Positions 11,098 to 22,592 of a stretch of 64,000 bases of DNA are shown piece by piece (position 1 is the stretch's first letter; every line of letters starts with the position of its first letter). The position numbers were made by a program, and so were the translations under genes. Source of the stretch: Lineolata rhizophorae (Eukaryota > Ascomycota > Dothideomycetes > Lineolatales > Lineolataceae); contig MU001695.1 of NCBI GenBank assembly GCA_010093515.1, positions 398,157 to 462,156 of the forward strand, written 5' to 3'. The notes under the pieces are model-generated. The model worked only from the letters and a program-made list of their open reading frames with translations. It did not search any database and was not told where the DNA came from.

Positions 11098-12159
11098 TCA
11101 CAGCAAACTACGGAGCCGCTGACCGCCCTCCCACGTATCACCCGGCTCCAGCCGCACCCAATCGCTCACGTAGCCCGCCTCGACGCAGACCATGTGCACG
11201 TAGTCGCCATCGGGGGCAAAGTCGGCCATGGCGGCCGCCTTCTCCTTGAATGGGTTCCACACGACCGTGTCGGGCAGGTTGTCACGCACGACATCGAAGC
11301 GGGGCTTGTCGCCCTCGACGATGCTCGTGGTGCTCTGCGGGATCCGCTTGTAGACGCGGTCCGTCTCGCCGGCGATCCGCACCGCGTTCTCCGCCTGCGC
11401 GTGCTCTGTCGCGTTCAGCACCTTGTCCGTGTACGTGACCCCCGAGAGGCCCGTGATGGCAGTGCTGCCGATATCGCCGATGCGGAAGTACGTGTGCAGC
11501 AGCATTTGGAAGTCAAAGCCAAGCTGGCCCTCGTTGCGCACGTTGAGCATCGTCTGCAGCGTGTCGCGCGACAACGTCACGCTGTACACGAGGCCGAAAT
11601 CATACGGCCACTGATCCTGCTGCTCGTCGGTCAGATTGGCGCTGTACAGGCCGAAGTCCAGCTTCACGCTATTGTCCGTCGGCCCTGTGCCCGCATCACC
11701 CGACGTGGTCGACTCCGACGTCGACTTGCCTAGGTACTCCCAACGCAAGTTGCGCGCGAAGCCGTGCTGCGGGAGTTTCGACGTGGCGTGGTTTGCGGGC
11801 GGAGCACCGAAGATCTGGAGAGTGTTATTGCTTTGGGTCAGCCATTGCCTTTGTATGTTCGTGTATTTTGAAGCCAGCAGCTCAAGTATGCCTACCGGAA
11901 AGACGAGCGGAATGCCGCCGCGCACGGGCTTGCTCCCATCTAGGACGGCCTTCTCGCTCACCCACAGGTTCTCTTTCTTCTCCGCGCCGGGGCCGCTCTT
12001 CCACGAGGTGACAGTAGCGCCGTGCAACAGGACCGTCACGTTTTCACCCGAGGGAAGCGTCGCCGTGATGCTGCTATTGTCGTCCGCGATGTCGACCGTG
12101 GGCTGCGGGGCTGAAGCCGCAGGCGCGATGGCCGAGGGCTTGTTCGGGCGGTCAACCAT
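11098..12159 (-). CDS. Glucose-6-phosphate 1-epimerase
   Basis: Two exons, 12159-11896 and 11814-11098 (326 aa). Splicing at CCG/GTAGGC...CTCCAG restores the family block GGIPLVFP-IFG. The protein has the galactose-mutarotase fold of the YMR099C group: LLHGATVTSWKS near the N-terminus, PQHGFARN with the first conserved His, LLHTYFRIGD with a second His, and VCVEAGYV near the C-terminus carrying the conserved Glu. Members interconvert the alpha and beta anomers of glucose 6-phosphate in the cytosol. Most relatives have CVEPG where this one has CVEAG; the Glu itself is kept. Length and motif order are normal for fungi. The Ala/Pro-rich first ~20 residues are variable. Confidence 0.88.
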   Translation of the reverse strand: MVDRPNKPSAIAPAASAPQPTVDIADDNSSITATLPSGENVTVLLHGATVTSWKSGPGAEKKENLWVSEKAVLDGSKPVRGGIPLVFPVGILELLASKYTNIQRQWLTQSNNTLQIFGAPPANHATSKLPQHGFARNLRWEYLGKSTSESTTSGDAGTGPTDNSVKLDFGLYSANLTDEQQDQWPYDFGLVYSVTLSRDTLQTMLNVRNEGQLGFDFQMLLHTYFRIGDIGSTAITGLSGVTYTDKVLNATEHAQAENAVRIAGETDRVYKRIPQSTTSIVEGDKPRFDVVRDNLPDTVVWNPFKEKAAAMADFAPDGDYVHMVCVEAGYVSDWVRLEPGDTWEGGQRLRSLL

Positions 12160-13972
12160 GGTGGCCGGCGGTTACTATTTTACTCTTTGCTTTGGTGTAG
12201 GTACGGGAGGAAGATGCAACACAGACGATGGGTGCGGCGTATGTGGTTGATGCCGAGCAGAGGGAAGTCTGTGCGGCGGGGGCGGGGGACGGGGGACCGA
12301 TGGAAGCGATTGAGTTGGGCGCGTTATCTGAGTCTTTAAGAAGAGCAAGGCAGGTTAGCCGCCCCGATTCACTTTCGGTCGGTAGCCACAACCGACACCG
12401 GTATCGGTGTGTGTCAAGCGCGTGGGTCGGGCGCGCAACGCGAACGTTTCAACCCAGACCGAAAGGCGCGGGCGGGCGCGTCATGCACGACACCCGCTCA
12501 GTGCTGGGCGGGCCAAAGAGCAATGGAGGCACGGGGCGAACGAGTGGGGCAGCAGATGGAGCACTTGCCGAATGCTAGGAATTGCGGAAAGGGGAGGCAG
12601 GGTGAGGTAGGCAGGAGAAGCGCAAGGCCGATGGATGTCCAAAACAAAGGCTAGAGGGCGTGGAACGGGACGGGAGCGACGTGAGGCGCCGTATCAGACG
12701 TGGAACGTACCTGGTTCCAACACGCGTCAGGACTGAAGACAGAGGTTGGGAAGTGAACGGCAGCTGGCGATGGTAGGTCACATGCGAAGAGGGGCAGAAG
12801 GAGGCCCTTCTTGGCACCGGAAGAATCGAGGGCCGCTACCCCACCACTAGCGCGCCGTGAGACTCCTCCGTGTTTCAGCCGCGGACCAGGGTCGGGCCAG
12901 GGCCCCGGGCAACCCCGCGTACCACGTCGTGCGTAGGGCTGCCGCCCATCTGCAACTCATCGACCGGAGCCGGCCCTTGGGCCCTCGTGGCCACGGCCTC
13001 GGCGGCAGACGTCCCTACCAACCCTGCGGAGGCAGCTCCCCTCAGCAGCGCAGTCCATCACCTCTCTACGAGGCCTGGGAGCGGCACTCCCGCGCATCGT
13101 CGGCGCATTGCGGCGCCCTCGTCCGCTGACGCATCCGCCGTGACAAGTCTCCCACGAACCAAGTCGCGTCTCTCCCCCAATGACAGATAGCGCATTTGTC
13201 CATCGTCAATGCGACAACAGAGCCCGCCTACCACGGCACGAGGCGCATCTATACTTATGGACGGCCGGGCCGCCGCCACCGGCTGCTGCAACCCCCATGT
13301 CACCATCTGAATCGCCGCCGTTGCTTCGTCGTCCTCACTCCTCTAGCTAGATAGTCCCGCCTGCCCGTACCCCCACCACCACAACGTCCAGTGCTCCATG
13401 TCTGTGTCACTATCGGTCTGGGCTCCGTGCCGTTGATAGCGGACCTTTTTTTTCTTTTTTTGTTTGAAAGTAACTCATGTTTTGATATGGGTCGGTGGAG
13501 CCGTTTGATGGCCCCGCTCTACTACGCCCTTATTGCTATGTACAGTACCAAGCAGTAGCCTACTACAAACAAGACAGCGCCGTCTGCAATGATTATCAAG
13601 GTACTCCTTTGACAGAATGCAATCCGAAGTCCACTGCTCCCGCTGTACGCGTCTTCCAACCCCCCCTTCACAGTACTATCCCAACGGAATACTCTGCTCT
13701 CCAACATCTCTATCAACAGCACTTTCGTGACAGAACTTGATCTTTACTCACCGACAGCATAACCATGCCTGCCAAGAAGAGACCATTACTCGAGCCTCAC
13801 CACCTTCTATCCAGTCCTCATGCCCATCCTATGCCTGTCGTGCACTGCCACTGCCACAGTACATCATCGCGAAGATAACGGCGGTTTCATCCGCCCACGC
13901 CCGACCCCCACAAAACACACTACTGCTGTTTGACCACACTCGCCCCCAAACTAAACGTCCCCCTCAGCCACC
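12160..13972. other. 1.8 kb intergenic region without a recognised gene
   Basis: 5' flank of the epimerase and 3' flank of RIF1. It includes a T-rich tract near 13447-13462. The short ORFs show no family resemblance. Confidence 0.45.
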
Positions 13973-16900
13973 TCACTCGCCCTCCTCCGGCGCCCTCCTC
14001 GCCACATACAGCTCCCCCGTCAGCTCGAACAGCGCCTCATTGACCCCCGCCACCTCGTCGCGCGTCAGGCCGCGCAGGCCCGCCAGCTCCGCGCGCATCG
14101 CCTGCAGGCGAGCCACGATGCCAGCGGTCCTAGCGCCGTCGGCCGGGGGCACGGCCGAGCTCGAGTGCGGACGAGGAGTGGCGGCCATCGGTTGGGGTCG
14201 CTTCCGGTGCGGCGGTGGGAGGACGGGCTCGGCGGGCTCGGCGGGGCCGGTGCGCGCGACGGCGCCCTCCTCGATGGCCGCGGCCTCCGAGTCGTCCGTC
14301 ACGCCAAGGCTTTCGTCGGCTGCGTCCTGCATCTCCACGTCCTCGTCGGTCGTCGGCGGCTCGTCGTCGGCGGCAGCGTCCTCGACGTCCCCGTCATCCT
14401 CGACACGTGTCGCCAGCGGGAGGCGCCCGGAGGCGGCCGCCATCTCGCTCTGCAGCTGCAGGTGGACCTCCTCGTCGATGGCGACGGCACGCCGCTCGAA
14501 GGCAACGCGCGCAGGCGCAGGCGCAGGCGTCGCTGCCGCCGCGGTGCGCTCGCTCGGGGGAACGAATATCTCCTCGTCGTTGGGATCGTAGCGGCAGCAG
14601 GCGCAGTTGTGCGTGTCGTCCTCGTGGTCCGACATGTGCTCGTTGACGTCGTTCTCGTCGTGGGACGTGGCTTGCGGCTCGATTGCGGGAGCCTCGTCTT
14701 CGAGTTCGGGCACTTGCGCTTCAGGGTCATCTTCGAGCGCGGCGTGAGGCTCGACGTCAGGGGCATCGTCTTCCTGGTCGGGAATGTGCGTGTCGACCTC
14801 TTCGTGGAGCGCGGTTTGTGTCTCAATCTCAGAAGTATCGTGTTCCGCGGCTGCAGCTGTCCCGGCAAGGCCCAGCAACGGCGCAGCCGGATCTGCGAGG
14901 CCCGTTTTCTCCGGCAAAGAGACCGCCTTCCCGCTCTTAGGCGCCCCACCCGCTATAGGATGAATCCAGCGGTCAAGCACGGCCATGGGCGTCACGCGGT
15001 CCCCATTCGCTGCCGCTCGGTGCGACGACACGGGCTCAAAGGCGCCGTTTTGCAGCATGATAAGCAGCTCGTTGTTCATGTGGCCGGACGGGCCGAGGTG
15101 CTCGACGACGGTCGAGCAGAGCAGCTTGAAGCGCTGGATCCACATGGGCAGGCTGTCCGTGTTCAATGACGTCGCGTGGCGGCAGCCAACGTCGTGCAGG
15201 TAGTTCATGATGTGCGTGATGGCGGTCGTGAACTCGGACGAGACGAGCACCTCCTGCGCCCCGGCCAGCGCCACCGAGTGCATGAGGTTACACCACACGG
15301 GCTCCGGGGTTGCCAGCTGAGCCGTACCGTTTGTGTTCCACGGCGCCCTATCCAGGCAGACCGACACGAGCGGGAGGAGCTTGTCGATGCGAGAGCGTAC
15401 CCATTGTGGATTGAGCCTGGCGAGTTCCTCGGGGCGGACTGGTTCGTTGTCGCTCAACACGCGCCTAAGGTCCCACGTTGTGTTCTTGCGGCCCCCTAAT
15501 TGCGCCGTGAGAATCCTGCAGGTCCGTAGGACGCCCTGCTGTGAGTCGTCGGCAATGAGAGGAAGTATCGGGCCGCCGTATGCCTCCCACGAAACGTCGA
15601 GCAGCGCGGGCGGTGCTCCCGGAAGCATGGAGCAATACAGGAGGGCGCAGAAGGCATCCCAGAGGCCGACCTTTGCCGGTCTCGAAAGCCCCTTTTTCTC
15701 GTCCTTGGCGCCGAGAACGGCGAAGGGTTGACCGAGCATGCGGCGGATGGGCTCCGAGGTCGTCAGGTCTGGGCGCACCACGTATATCAGCTGCTGCCAG
15801 GCCTTGTACGCGCGGAGTTTGGTCTGTAGGCGACCAAAATTCATCGCGTGTTGGACCGTCACCGAGAGCCACGGCCGTAAATATGGCCACGACTCCAAGC
15901 GCGCACGCTGCGTCTGGAGGAACAGGATGATAACGCCGCCGATCTGCGGGACGTACTCCGAGTCGACTCCACCGTTGCTCTCGAACATGTTGCGAAGTCG
16001 GGCGAGCAGGCGATCAATATATGGGCGGTCGTATTCCTCCTTATTCTCCTTCTGTTTCTTATCTTGCTGCGTCCAGTCCTTGACGTGCTCCTTGGCCTCC
16101 TTGGTAGTTAGGAAGTTCATCAATTTCCGACAAGCCAAGCTGCTGTCTCCAACTGTAGCCCCCGCCGTAACGCCAATTTCAATTGCCGTCTCACGAACTT
16201 GGGGGTGGTCGTGAAACATGGCATCAAATACGGTGGGCAACCAGCGGGGCATCCAGTTGATCATGAGCTGCCGTAGCTGGCTGAGCATGTGGCCGTAGAC
16301 CAGCAAGCGCCACTCCAGGATCGCGGCAAATTGGACATGGGACTTGACCTTGTCTAGACAGTCGAACAACCTGCTGATGCGGATCTGAGGCAAGCTGCAA
16401 ATTTTGAAGTTGATATGAGATAGAATGTGAAGGTAGATACCGACCTCATGCTTTACGTGTGCCCCGATAGCGTTGCTGAGAAACGCGATGGCTTGGTCGA
16501 GGACGAAGGTACAAAAATCGCCGTCGTCCACCGCCTCAGCCAGGATGGGCCAGTCCATGCACAGGTCCAATAGCCTGATGGCATTGACAACCAGAAACTT
16601 GTTGACGCTGTGTTCGCCGCTCGTGGGGAGCACGAGGTCGCGGCGGAAGAAGACCATAAACAGAGCCATCTTCACCTTCATCGGCGCGATCTCCGGAGTG
16701 TTGCCGTACGCCTTGACGGTCTTGATCAGCGTGGTGTAAGCATCCCTGCAAGCCAGGCGGTCACCCGTGCTGAGCTGCTGGACAGCCCATTCAAGCGTGT
16801 CGGGAAACGCGACGAAGTCGCCAGCCTCGGGAGCCTGAGTCAGTGAGGCCGACATGGGGTCGGACGGCGACTCGGGTAGCGGGCACGGCCGCTTCAGAAT

Positions 16901-17560
16901 AGACTTCAAGGTGTGCGCTGATGGCAGCGGCTTTCGGTCGGGCTTGCGCGCCAAGAAGGGAGACGTGGGTGGAGATATGAAGTCGTCGGATGGGTTGAAA
17001 TCGACGCGGCGCCGCTTAGCAGGCGAGGGCGCGGGTGGTGGCGTGTCGGGGCGAACGACGGGAGGAGACGATGGAGGGTCGACGGGGTCGGCGCCGACAG
17101 CTTCGTCGCCGGCGCTCGGGGCGTCGCTACTGCTCGGGATATCAATGGCCTCGTCAAGGGCCGCGGCAGTCGGGCCCGGCGGGCTAGCGCGGCGAATTGG
17201 CGACGACGACGACAGCTCAACCGCCTCGTCGAGCGGGCATGGGCGCTTGGAGGCAGGGTTGAGCTTGAGATACTTTGGCATGGGCCTCTGGCGGCAACGC
17301 GGAGGAGTGCCGGTGCAGGCCCGCGCAGAGAGCGAGGGGAGGTCCAAATGTGTCGACTCGAATGCGCCGCTGAGGAAGTGAATAGCACCGTCAATGGTCT
17401 CAACAGTGTCATGGTCAATGCCCGTGGCCGGGTCGATCACGGCACTGTGGGCATTTGCGTCGACGTCCCGAAGAGGGGATGCCGCCACAGACGGAGACAT
17501 GGCCCCAGATTTGGCAGCCGTGGCACTGCGGGTGCGGGACCCCTTCCGCAGCGCCGGCAT
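13973..17560 (-). CDS. RIF1: Telomere/replication-timing regulator Rif1
   Basis: Single open frame, 1195 aa from the first in-frame ATG at 17560 (MPALRKGSRTRS); upstream the frame is open only to a GTG. The disordered N-terminus carries a KRRRVDF motif (RVxF type, ~185-188) and LKSILKR (SILK type, ~220-223), the two PP1-docking motifs known from Rif1. Then comes the Rif1_N alpha-helical repeat region from about residue 245 (EWAVQQLSTGDRLACRDAY, VNAIRLLDLCMDW, HVKHEVGIYLHILSHI). The C-terminal third is acidic, Glu/Asp/Ala-rich, with loose repeats around PDQEDDAPDVEPH and PELEDEAPAIEPQ. The family recruits PP1 to counter DDK at origins and binds telomeres. At ~1200 aa it is on the short side for the family. 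It is divergent from RIC8 across 1.8 kb. Confidence 0.88.
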   Translation of the reverse strand: MPALRKGSRTRSATAAKSGAMSPSVAASPLRDVDANAHSAVIDPATGIDHDTVETIDGAIHFLSGAFESTHLDLPSLSARACTGTPPRCRQRPMPKYLKLNPASKRPCPLDEAVELSSSSPIRRASPPGPTAAALDEAIDIPSSSDAPSAGDEAVGADPVDPPSSPPVVRPDTPPPAPSPAKRRRVDFNPSDDFISPPTSPFLARKPDRKPLPSAHTLKSILKRPCPLPESPSDPMSASLTQAPEAGDFVAFPDTLEWAVQQLSTGDRLACRDAYTTLIKTVKAYGNTPEIAPMKVKMALFMVFFRRDLVLPTSGEHSVNKFLVVNAIRLLDLCMDWPILAEAVDDGDFCTFVLDQAIAFLSNAIGAHVKHEVGIYLHILSHINFKICSLPQIRISRLFDCLDKVKSHVQFAAILEWRLLVYGHMLSQLRQLMINWMPRWLPTVFDAMFHDHPQVRETAIEIGVTAGATVGDSSLACRKLMNFLTTKEAKEHVKDWTQQDKKQKENKEEYDRPYIDRLLARLRNMFESNGGVDSEYVPQIGGVIILFLQTQRARLESWPYLRPWLSVTVQHAMNFGRLQTKLRAYKAWQQLIYVVRPDLTTSEPIRRMLGQPFAVLGAKDEKKGLSRPAKVGLWDAFCALLYCSMLPGAPPALLDVSWEAYGGPILPLIADDSQQGVLRTCRILTAQLGGRKNTTWDLRRVLSDNEPVRPEELARLNPQWVRSRIDKLLPLVSVCLDRAPWNTNGTAQLATPEPVWCNLMHSVALAGAQEVLVSSEFTTAITHIMNYLHDVGCRHATSLNTDSLPMWIQRFKLLCSTVVEHLGPSGHMNNELLIMLQNGAFEPVSSHRAAANGDRVTPMAVLDRWIHPIAGGAPKSGKAVSLPEKTGLADPAAPLLGLAGTAAAAEHDTSEIETQTALHEEVDTHIPDQEDDAPDVEPHAALEDDPEAQVPELEDEAPAIEPQATSHDENDVNEHMSDHEDDTHNCACCRYDPNDEEIFVPPSERTAAAATPAPAPARVAFERRAVAIDEEVHLQLQSEMAAASGRLPLATRVEDDGDVEDAAADDEPPTTDEDVEMQDAADESLGVTDDSEAAAIEEGAVARTGPAEPAEPVLPPPHRKRPQPMAATPRPHSSSAVPPADGARTAGIVARLQAMRAELAGLRGLTRDEVAGVNEALFELTGELYVARRAPEEGE

Positions 17561-19351
17561 GACTGCTCCTACGGTGTGGAGCAGTACAGCAGGTGGGAAA
17601 GGAAGCCGGTCATGCACAGCAATGTGAGGGCAAGACTGGATTCCAAGAGCACATGTGCGATAACTTGTCTAAACGAATTGGAGCGTGTCCCGGCGACAGC
17701 AGAAAGAGCTCGAACGAGTGATGCGATGGCAGGTGAATGGGAGTCGAGAAGGAATTGCAGAGAGGGAGAGACGAGGCCAGGAGCGAAGACACGCCCGGGG
17801 CTTGGCATCGGAGGTCGGTGGCGGTGAGGGCGCGCAGACGCGCCCGGCGCAACGCGCGACGCGCTTTGCCCAGCCACCAGCCGCTCCCCGCCGTGGGTCT
17901 CGCGAGGCGCGCCGCCGGAACAACCTGTCTCCCGGGCCCGCGGCCTTCCCAGTCAAGTGAAGTGAGCACTCACTCACTCCTCCGCCCGTCCCCTCTCGTC
18001 CCCTCTCGTCGTCTTCCCGGTTTTGGCTTGTCCACGAGGCGTCCCTCCCACCACGCGTCCGACGGTTTCCGTCGTCCCTGGAGACTCGGTTGTCGTTTTG
18101 CACACGCCTCGCGGAGTACAAGGCCTCGATTTCCCATAGTCGAACCGAATTCGCGATCGACAAAGAAATTCCCATCACAGCCCAATAGCATCACCCAGCA
18201 AAAGCTGTGCAGCGCCAATGCAGCCAACCACGCACGAAGCACAACCGTAGATTTTGAGCTCTTTCTGAGGAGGGAGCCGCCCGCCGCGCTCGATGCGTCG
18301 AGCGGCCCTCAAGGGGGCCCGCCGCCCGCCGCAGATGCTGCAAGGTCGCCGCCAATCGAGCCGTCTCCGCATTTTGCCTAAACTGAAAAGTATTCTCCGA
18401 CTGCAAGTACCTTGATGCACAACCAACCTAGAGGCCCACCTTGCACATGGCTTTTTGGTATTTGCGACACCTCCAAGGCCTTGGGTATGATCCTGCGTGC
18501 CAATCTGCTCGTCCGGACGCCCGGCCCCCTCGTGGGAATTCGCCGCCCCGGTTAATTAGTAGCGGTGCAGGCCCGCGCCGGGCGCTTGACGACGCAGATC
18601 GCGGGAATCAAGAAGATGACAGAGCGTGCGATATGGAAGGTGTCACGCAAATATTGAAAAGCGCTCTCGGCCTCCTCTTTTTTCGGTGGTTGCCCACGGC
18701 CTGTCTGGTGACCTCCGACGGGGGACCGCGCGTAGAAATGGGCAGCGCTGGCAGCGCCAAATGCGAAACGCATCCAATATGGTATCGCACAGGAGCCACG
18801 GCAGCTACAAGACGCCGAGACGCGCGAGCGGATTATGTAGCCTTATGGGACAGCTGACTGGCGGCATCGCACGCGCCATGCGAGCGCGCTCTCCCGCAGC
18901 CCCTCTTCGAAGCGGCAAGCTTGCGGGCAGGCCCGAATGGTCTCACACGGCGCGCGCGGCGGTCCAGCGACCACCAAGAGTGCAATGCTGCTGACGGCCT
19001 TCGCCGGGGCGGCTGCGGGTATATTATGCGTGCCCTTTTGGCCTCCCCCGCGCCCCGCCGGTATCGTGCCCGTCGTTGCCGCCCGAAACAATGCGGGGCT
19101 TAGCAGTAGCAGCCGCAGCAACCGCCGGGAACGGCACCTGCGCCATCTGATCTGCGCGGCGGGAGCGGGTAACGAAGACGGGACCCAGCGACACATCATC
19201 ATCACTCATCAGCCCCTAGCCTAGCTCGGCGCCCAGCCCGCTGCGGCGTGCTCCCATCCTCTCCGCACCTGCGCGCGACGGGACGCTTTCGCGCTCGAAA
19301 GCCACGGGCCCCACGACCTTTTTCCCACGACCCTAAATACTCGATGTCAAC
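17561..19351. promoter_or_regulatory. Divergent RIF1/RIC8 upstream region
   Basis: 1.8 kb between two divergent start codons. It includes a short direct repeat of CCCCTCTCGT near 17990-18010. No coding gene was recognised. Confidence 0.4.
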
Positions 19352-21309
19352 ATGGCGTCGGCCACCGGAGCCGCCGCCGTCGGCAAAAGTGCGTATACGC
19401 GTAGCTCCCCTGCTGGGATGGCTTTTTGGGGGATCTGCGGAGACTTCGCGCTCGCTGCTGGTGCGCAGCCGCGAGGGCAAGAGGCACCCCTGCTAACGAG
19501 GCGAGCAGGAAAGCTCGACGAGGTCGCGGACCTGCTAGGCAAGCTGCGCGTCGACTGGAACGAAAAAATATTGCTTCCCCAACGTACGGGCCAATGTCTA
19601 CATGTATCCACCCACCGCGACGAGGGCTCCGTGTTGCTGACCGCTCGCCGCAGAACGCCTTGCCGCTCTAGAAACGCTCAAAGTTCATGGCCGCTCGCCT
19701 GAAAATGCCGACGCGATATTCACGAAAGAGGTGCGCAAGGAAAGCATCGTTCCACTCTGCGGGCCGGTACGCTGACTAGGATGCTCTTTTCAAGGGAATC
19801 GAGACGCTGTCCAAGTACGGGCTGGACCAGGTGTCGTGGGCAACCTCGCGGGAGGCTTTACGCGTCCTCGCCAACGCCTTTTTACTCCGGCCCCCGACGC
19901 GACAAATGTTCGTCGACATGGGCTACGGGCCCAAGGCCGCAGAGCGTCTAAAGGTGGGCAACCCCGCGTCGCGTGGCACTATTCTGGCATCGTTGCTGAG
20001 CTTGCGCAGAACGATAGTCGGGACGACGAGTTTCTATGCTCCCGGATACTCCTCCTCATGACCTATGACACCGATCTCGATTTCAACAAGCTCGTCCGAG
20101 AGAACCAGCTCGCGGATAGCATGAACCAGGTTAGAACATCTGCGCTTTCCCAGTTCTATCCAATGCACCCCGTGCTCATCGCCGCCAGAACATCCTGCGC
20201 CACTCGAAACGCTTCTCCAAGAACTCCCACAAGAAAGGACCCCAGAGCACACCACAGGAGGAGATGGCCATGTCGGAGACGCTGAAGCTACTTTTCAACA
20301 TGACGCACTTCTACCCCGAGCTGGTGCCCGAATTCTCCAAGTCGATACCGAACATACTCAAAATGCTGGTGCGCATTAAGCGGCGGTCGCCGCCGCTCCA
20401 GCCGCCCGTCAACTGGCTCGTCAACGCACTCGTAAACCTAGAACTAGCTGACGAGAAGTCGGGCACCTTCTCGTGCGGCCCTATGTTCCCCAAGTTCGAC
20501 CAAAAGTGCAACGTCGACTACCTGATCAACCTGCTGGACAAGGCGATCGTGGCGTACAAGGACGCGGACTTGGAGGAGAAGGTGGCGCCGCCGCTGACGC
20601 TGCTGCGGCGCGTCTTCGAGATCGCACCCGACGGCGTGCGCAAGTGGATGCAGTGGCTGCTGCTGCCGACGGACGACGAGCGCAGCCGGCCGCTCGGCCA
20701 GTCCGACACGCTGTCGGCGCGCCTGCTCCGGCTCTCGACCAGCGCCACCGACCCCGATCTCCGCTCCAACGTCTCGGCCTTCTTCTTCGAGCTTTCCGGC
20801 AAGGACGCCACTCGCTTCGTCCGCAACGTCGGCTACGGCTTCGCCGCGGGCTTCCTGCTCAGTCAGAACATCGCGATCCCCGAGAACGCGTCCGAGGCGT
20901 GGAGCACGAGCGGCAAGATGAGCAGCGACGATGATGGGGGCAGCGGTGGCGGCGATGGCGCCGGTGGCGCCGGAGAGCGCTCGAGCAAGGAGTCGGTCCC
21001 CGTTAATCCTGTCACGGGGCAGCGGTTAGATGCCGAGGAGCCGGACAGGGGGCCTCCGATGACCAAGGAGGAGAAGGAGCGCGAGGCGGAAAAGCTGTTC
21101 GTCTTGTTTGAAAGGTGCGTCGGCAGTCCCGCAATTGACATTTTCGCATCTGCAGGTGCTCCTCTGGTGGTGGGTAATGCTAACTTCTGCGGTTATACGA
21201 CAGGCTGAAAGCGACTGGTGTCGTGGACGTGGAAAATCCCGTTCGCACGGCGATGCAGGAGGGCAGGATCCAGGAATTGCCGGACTCGGATGACGAGGAG
21301 TCCAAGTAG
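19352..21309 (+). CDS. RIC8: Ric8 / synembryn, G-alpha chaperone and exchange factor
   Basis: Seven exons: 19352-19388, 19509-19583, 19654-19730, 19795-19953, 20010-20129, 20189-21114 and 21204-21309; total 1500 nt, 499 aa, all phases compatible. Diagnostic blocks are KLDEVADLLGKLRVDW, ALETLKVHGRSPENADAIF, GIETLSKYGLDQVSW, LLMTYDTDLDFNKLV and the long armadillo-like exon from NILRHSKRF to EKLFVLFERL. The end is acidic (LPDSDDEESK). Ric8 proteins fold and activate heterotrimeric G-protein alpha subunits in the cytoplasm and at the plasma membrane, and in filamentous fungi affect growth and development. A Gly/Asp-rich insert (~SSDDDGGSGGGDG) interrupts the C-terminal part. The 5' third is split into five small exons, so a single-ORF view would show only exon 6. 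Confidence 0.9.
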
Positions 21310-22592
21310 CATAATGCGTGCATAGACGGTGCTGCTGCTTTCGGGATTTTTTCTCTTCTTATTTTCGGACACGTAAAAGTAATGGTGCCCTTTGAGTGGC
21401 GCTGCGAGATGTCTAATCGCTTCAAATTGCATGCATTCGATCATTGTGGGCAGAGATCGGGATATGGGTGCGTGGGTTACATGCCGCGATGCGACTCAGA
21501 CGCCAATAACATAATACGGTCATGGAGATGCGGCCACAAGCTAGGGATGTACCATCTAAGGCTTTTCGCGTTATATTATATCCTACTTTTTCTAAAACAA
21601 TCACCAAGCCACATACCTAGTAGAGGTAGATGTGTAGCGTTCAGCAAAAATGGCACTTACACAGAGAGGTGACCAGACAAAGTAGTCGTGGCGCTAACTT
21701 CACTGTGGACTACCCAGCAGACATCCCGATTCGGAAATAGCAGTGAGGTTCTATCGCTACATCAAATATCAATTCCAGGAAAGCATTACTAGTAAATTAC
21801 ACTCTTGCCTATCAGCGACGCCAATGTTTTCCGACGTAGAGCATCTGGCGCGTGCATGATGTTGCTACAACCACCCGTATCCTTTCCGGCGTCATAGAAC
21901 GAGTAGAAGCGATCGCGTTGCCAAGTCAGGCCTGCAGCACGAGTTGCGGGTAGGAGTCTCGTTGCCGGGTCAGGGGAATAGAACCGCCAAGAGCAGTGAG
22001 CCCTATGGCGGTGTCATCAGGAAAGCACCGGGCCATCATCGCGAGGTGTGGCGCCATTGCTGGGTCGAAATCGCAGCAGCGGGTCAACATGGGAGCTGCA
22101 TGTCGGCGTTGCCAGGTCCGGGGACTTGAGGCGCGGTGGTCTGGCCCGTGCTCCCAGAGCGGACCCTCGTCTTGCCGCCCGCTTCACCGCCCGATTCTGC
22201 CGAGTGCCCTTGGTCTGCGTCGGCCGCTACTGCTCGATCCTCCTCTTCCACTCGCAAGCACTCCCAACAGCATCACAACCACAACGGCAGCTCCGACTGT
22301 CAGTGATCTATTTCTGCTTCCAGACAGCGAGTTCTTTCCGTGAGTACCAATTTTACCCCCAAATTTGTTGCTGCGGCTTCTCTGGAAGCCGGACCGCGTA
22401 TCGTGAGCTAACGCGCTCGTGATGCGACCAGAAACACGACAAGCGATTGAACAACCACCACGACCCACGCATCTGCTACCAGGTAGTATGATGCTGTAGA
22501 GCTGAAGAGACTACTATGCTTACGATGCATTACATTTCTAGTGCTGTCCGTACAACAGCCACAGAGAACGTTGCGGTCACAATAACAACACC
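21310..22592. promoter_or_regulatory. RIC8 3' flank and HUL4 5' region with probable 5' UTR intron
   Basis: A GTGAGT at 22340, a GAGCTAAC branch-like site near 22405 and a CAG at 22429-22431 outline a likely 92-nt intron in the 5' UTR of the HECT gene. No coding gene was recognised. Confidence 0.4.

Noticed and set aside
14165-15169. 334-codon plus-strand ORF opposite RIF1
   Set aside because: Antisense shadow. RIF1 on the minus strand carries the family motifs.
13973-17617. Extended RIF1 start at 17617
   Set aside because: The codon is GTG. The first in-frame ATG is at 17560 and starts the Lys/Arg-rich N-terminus.
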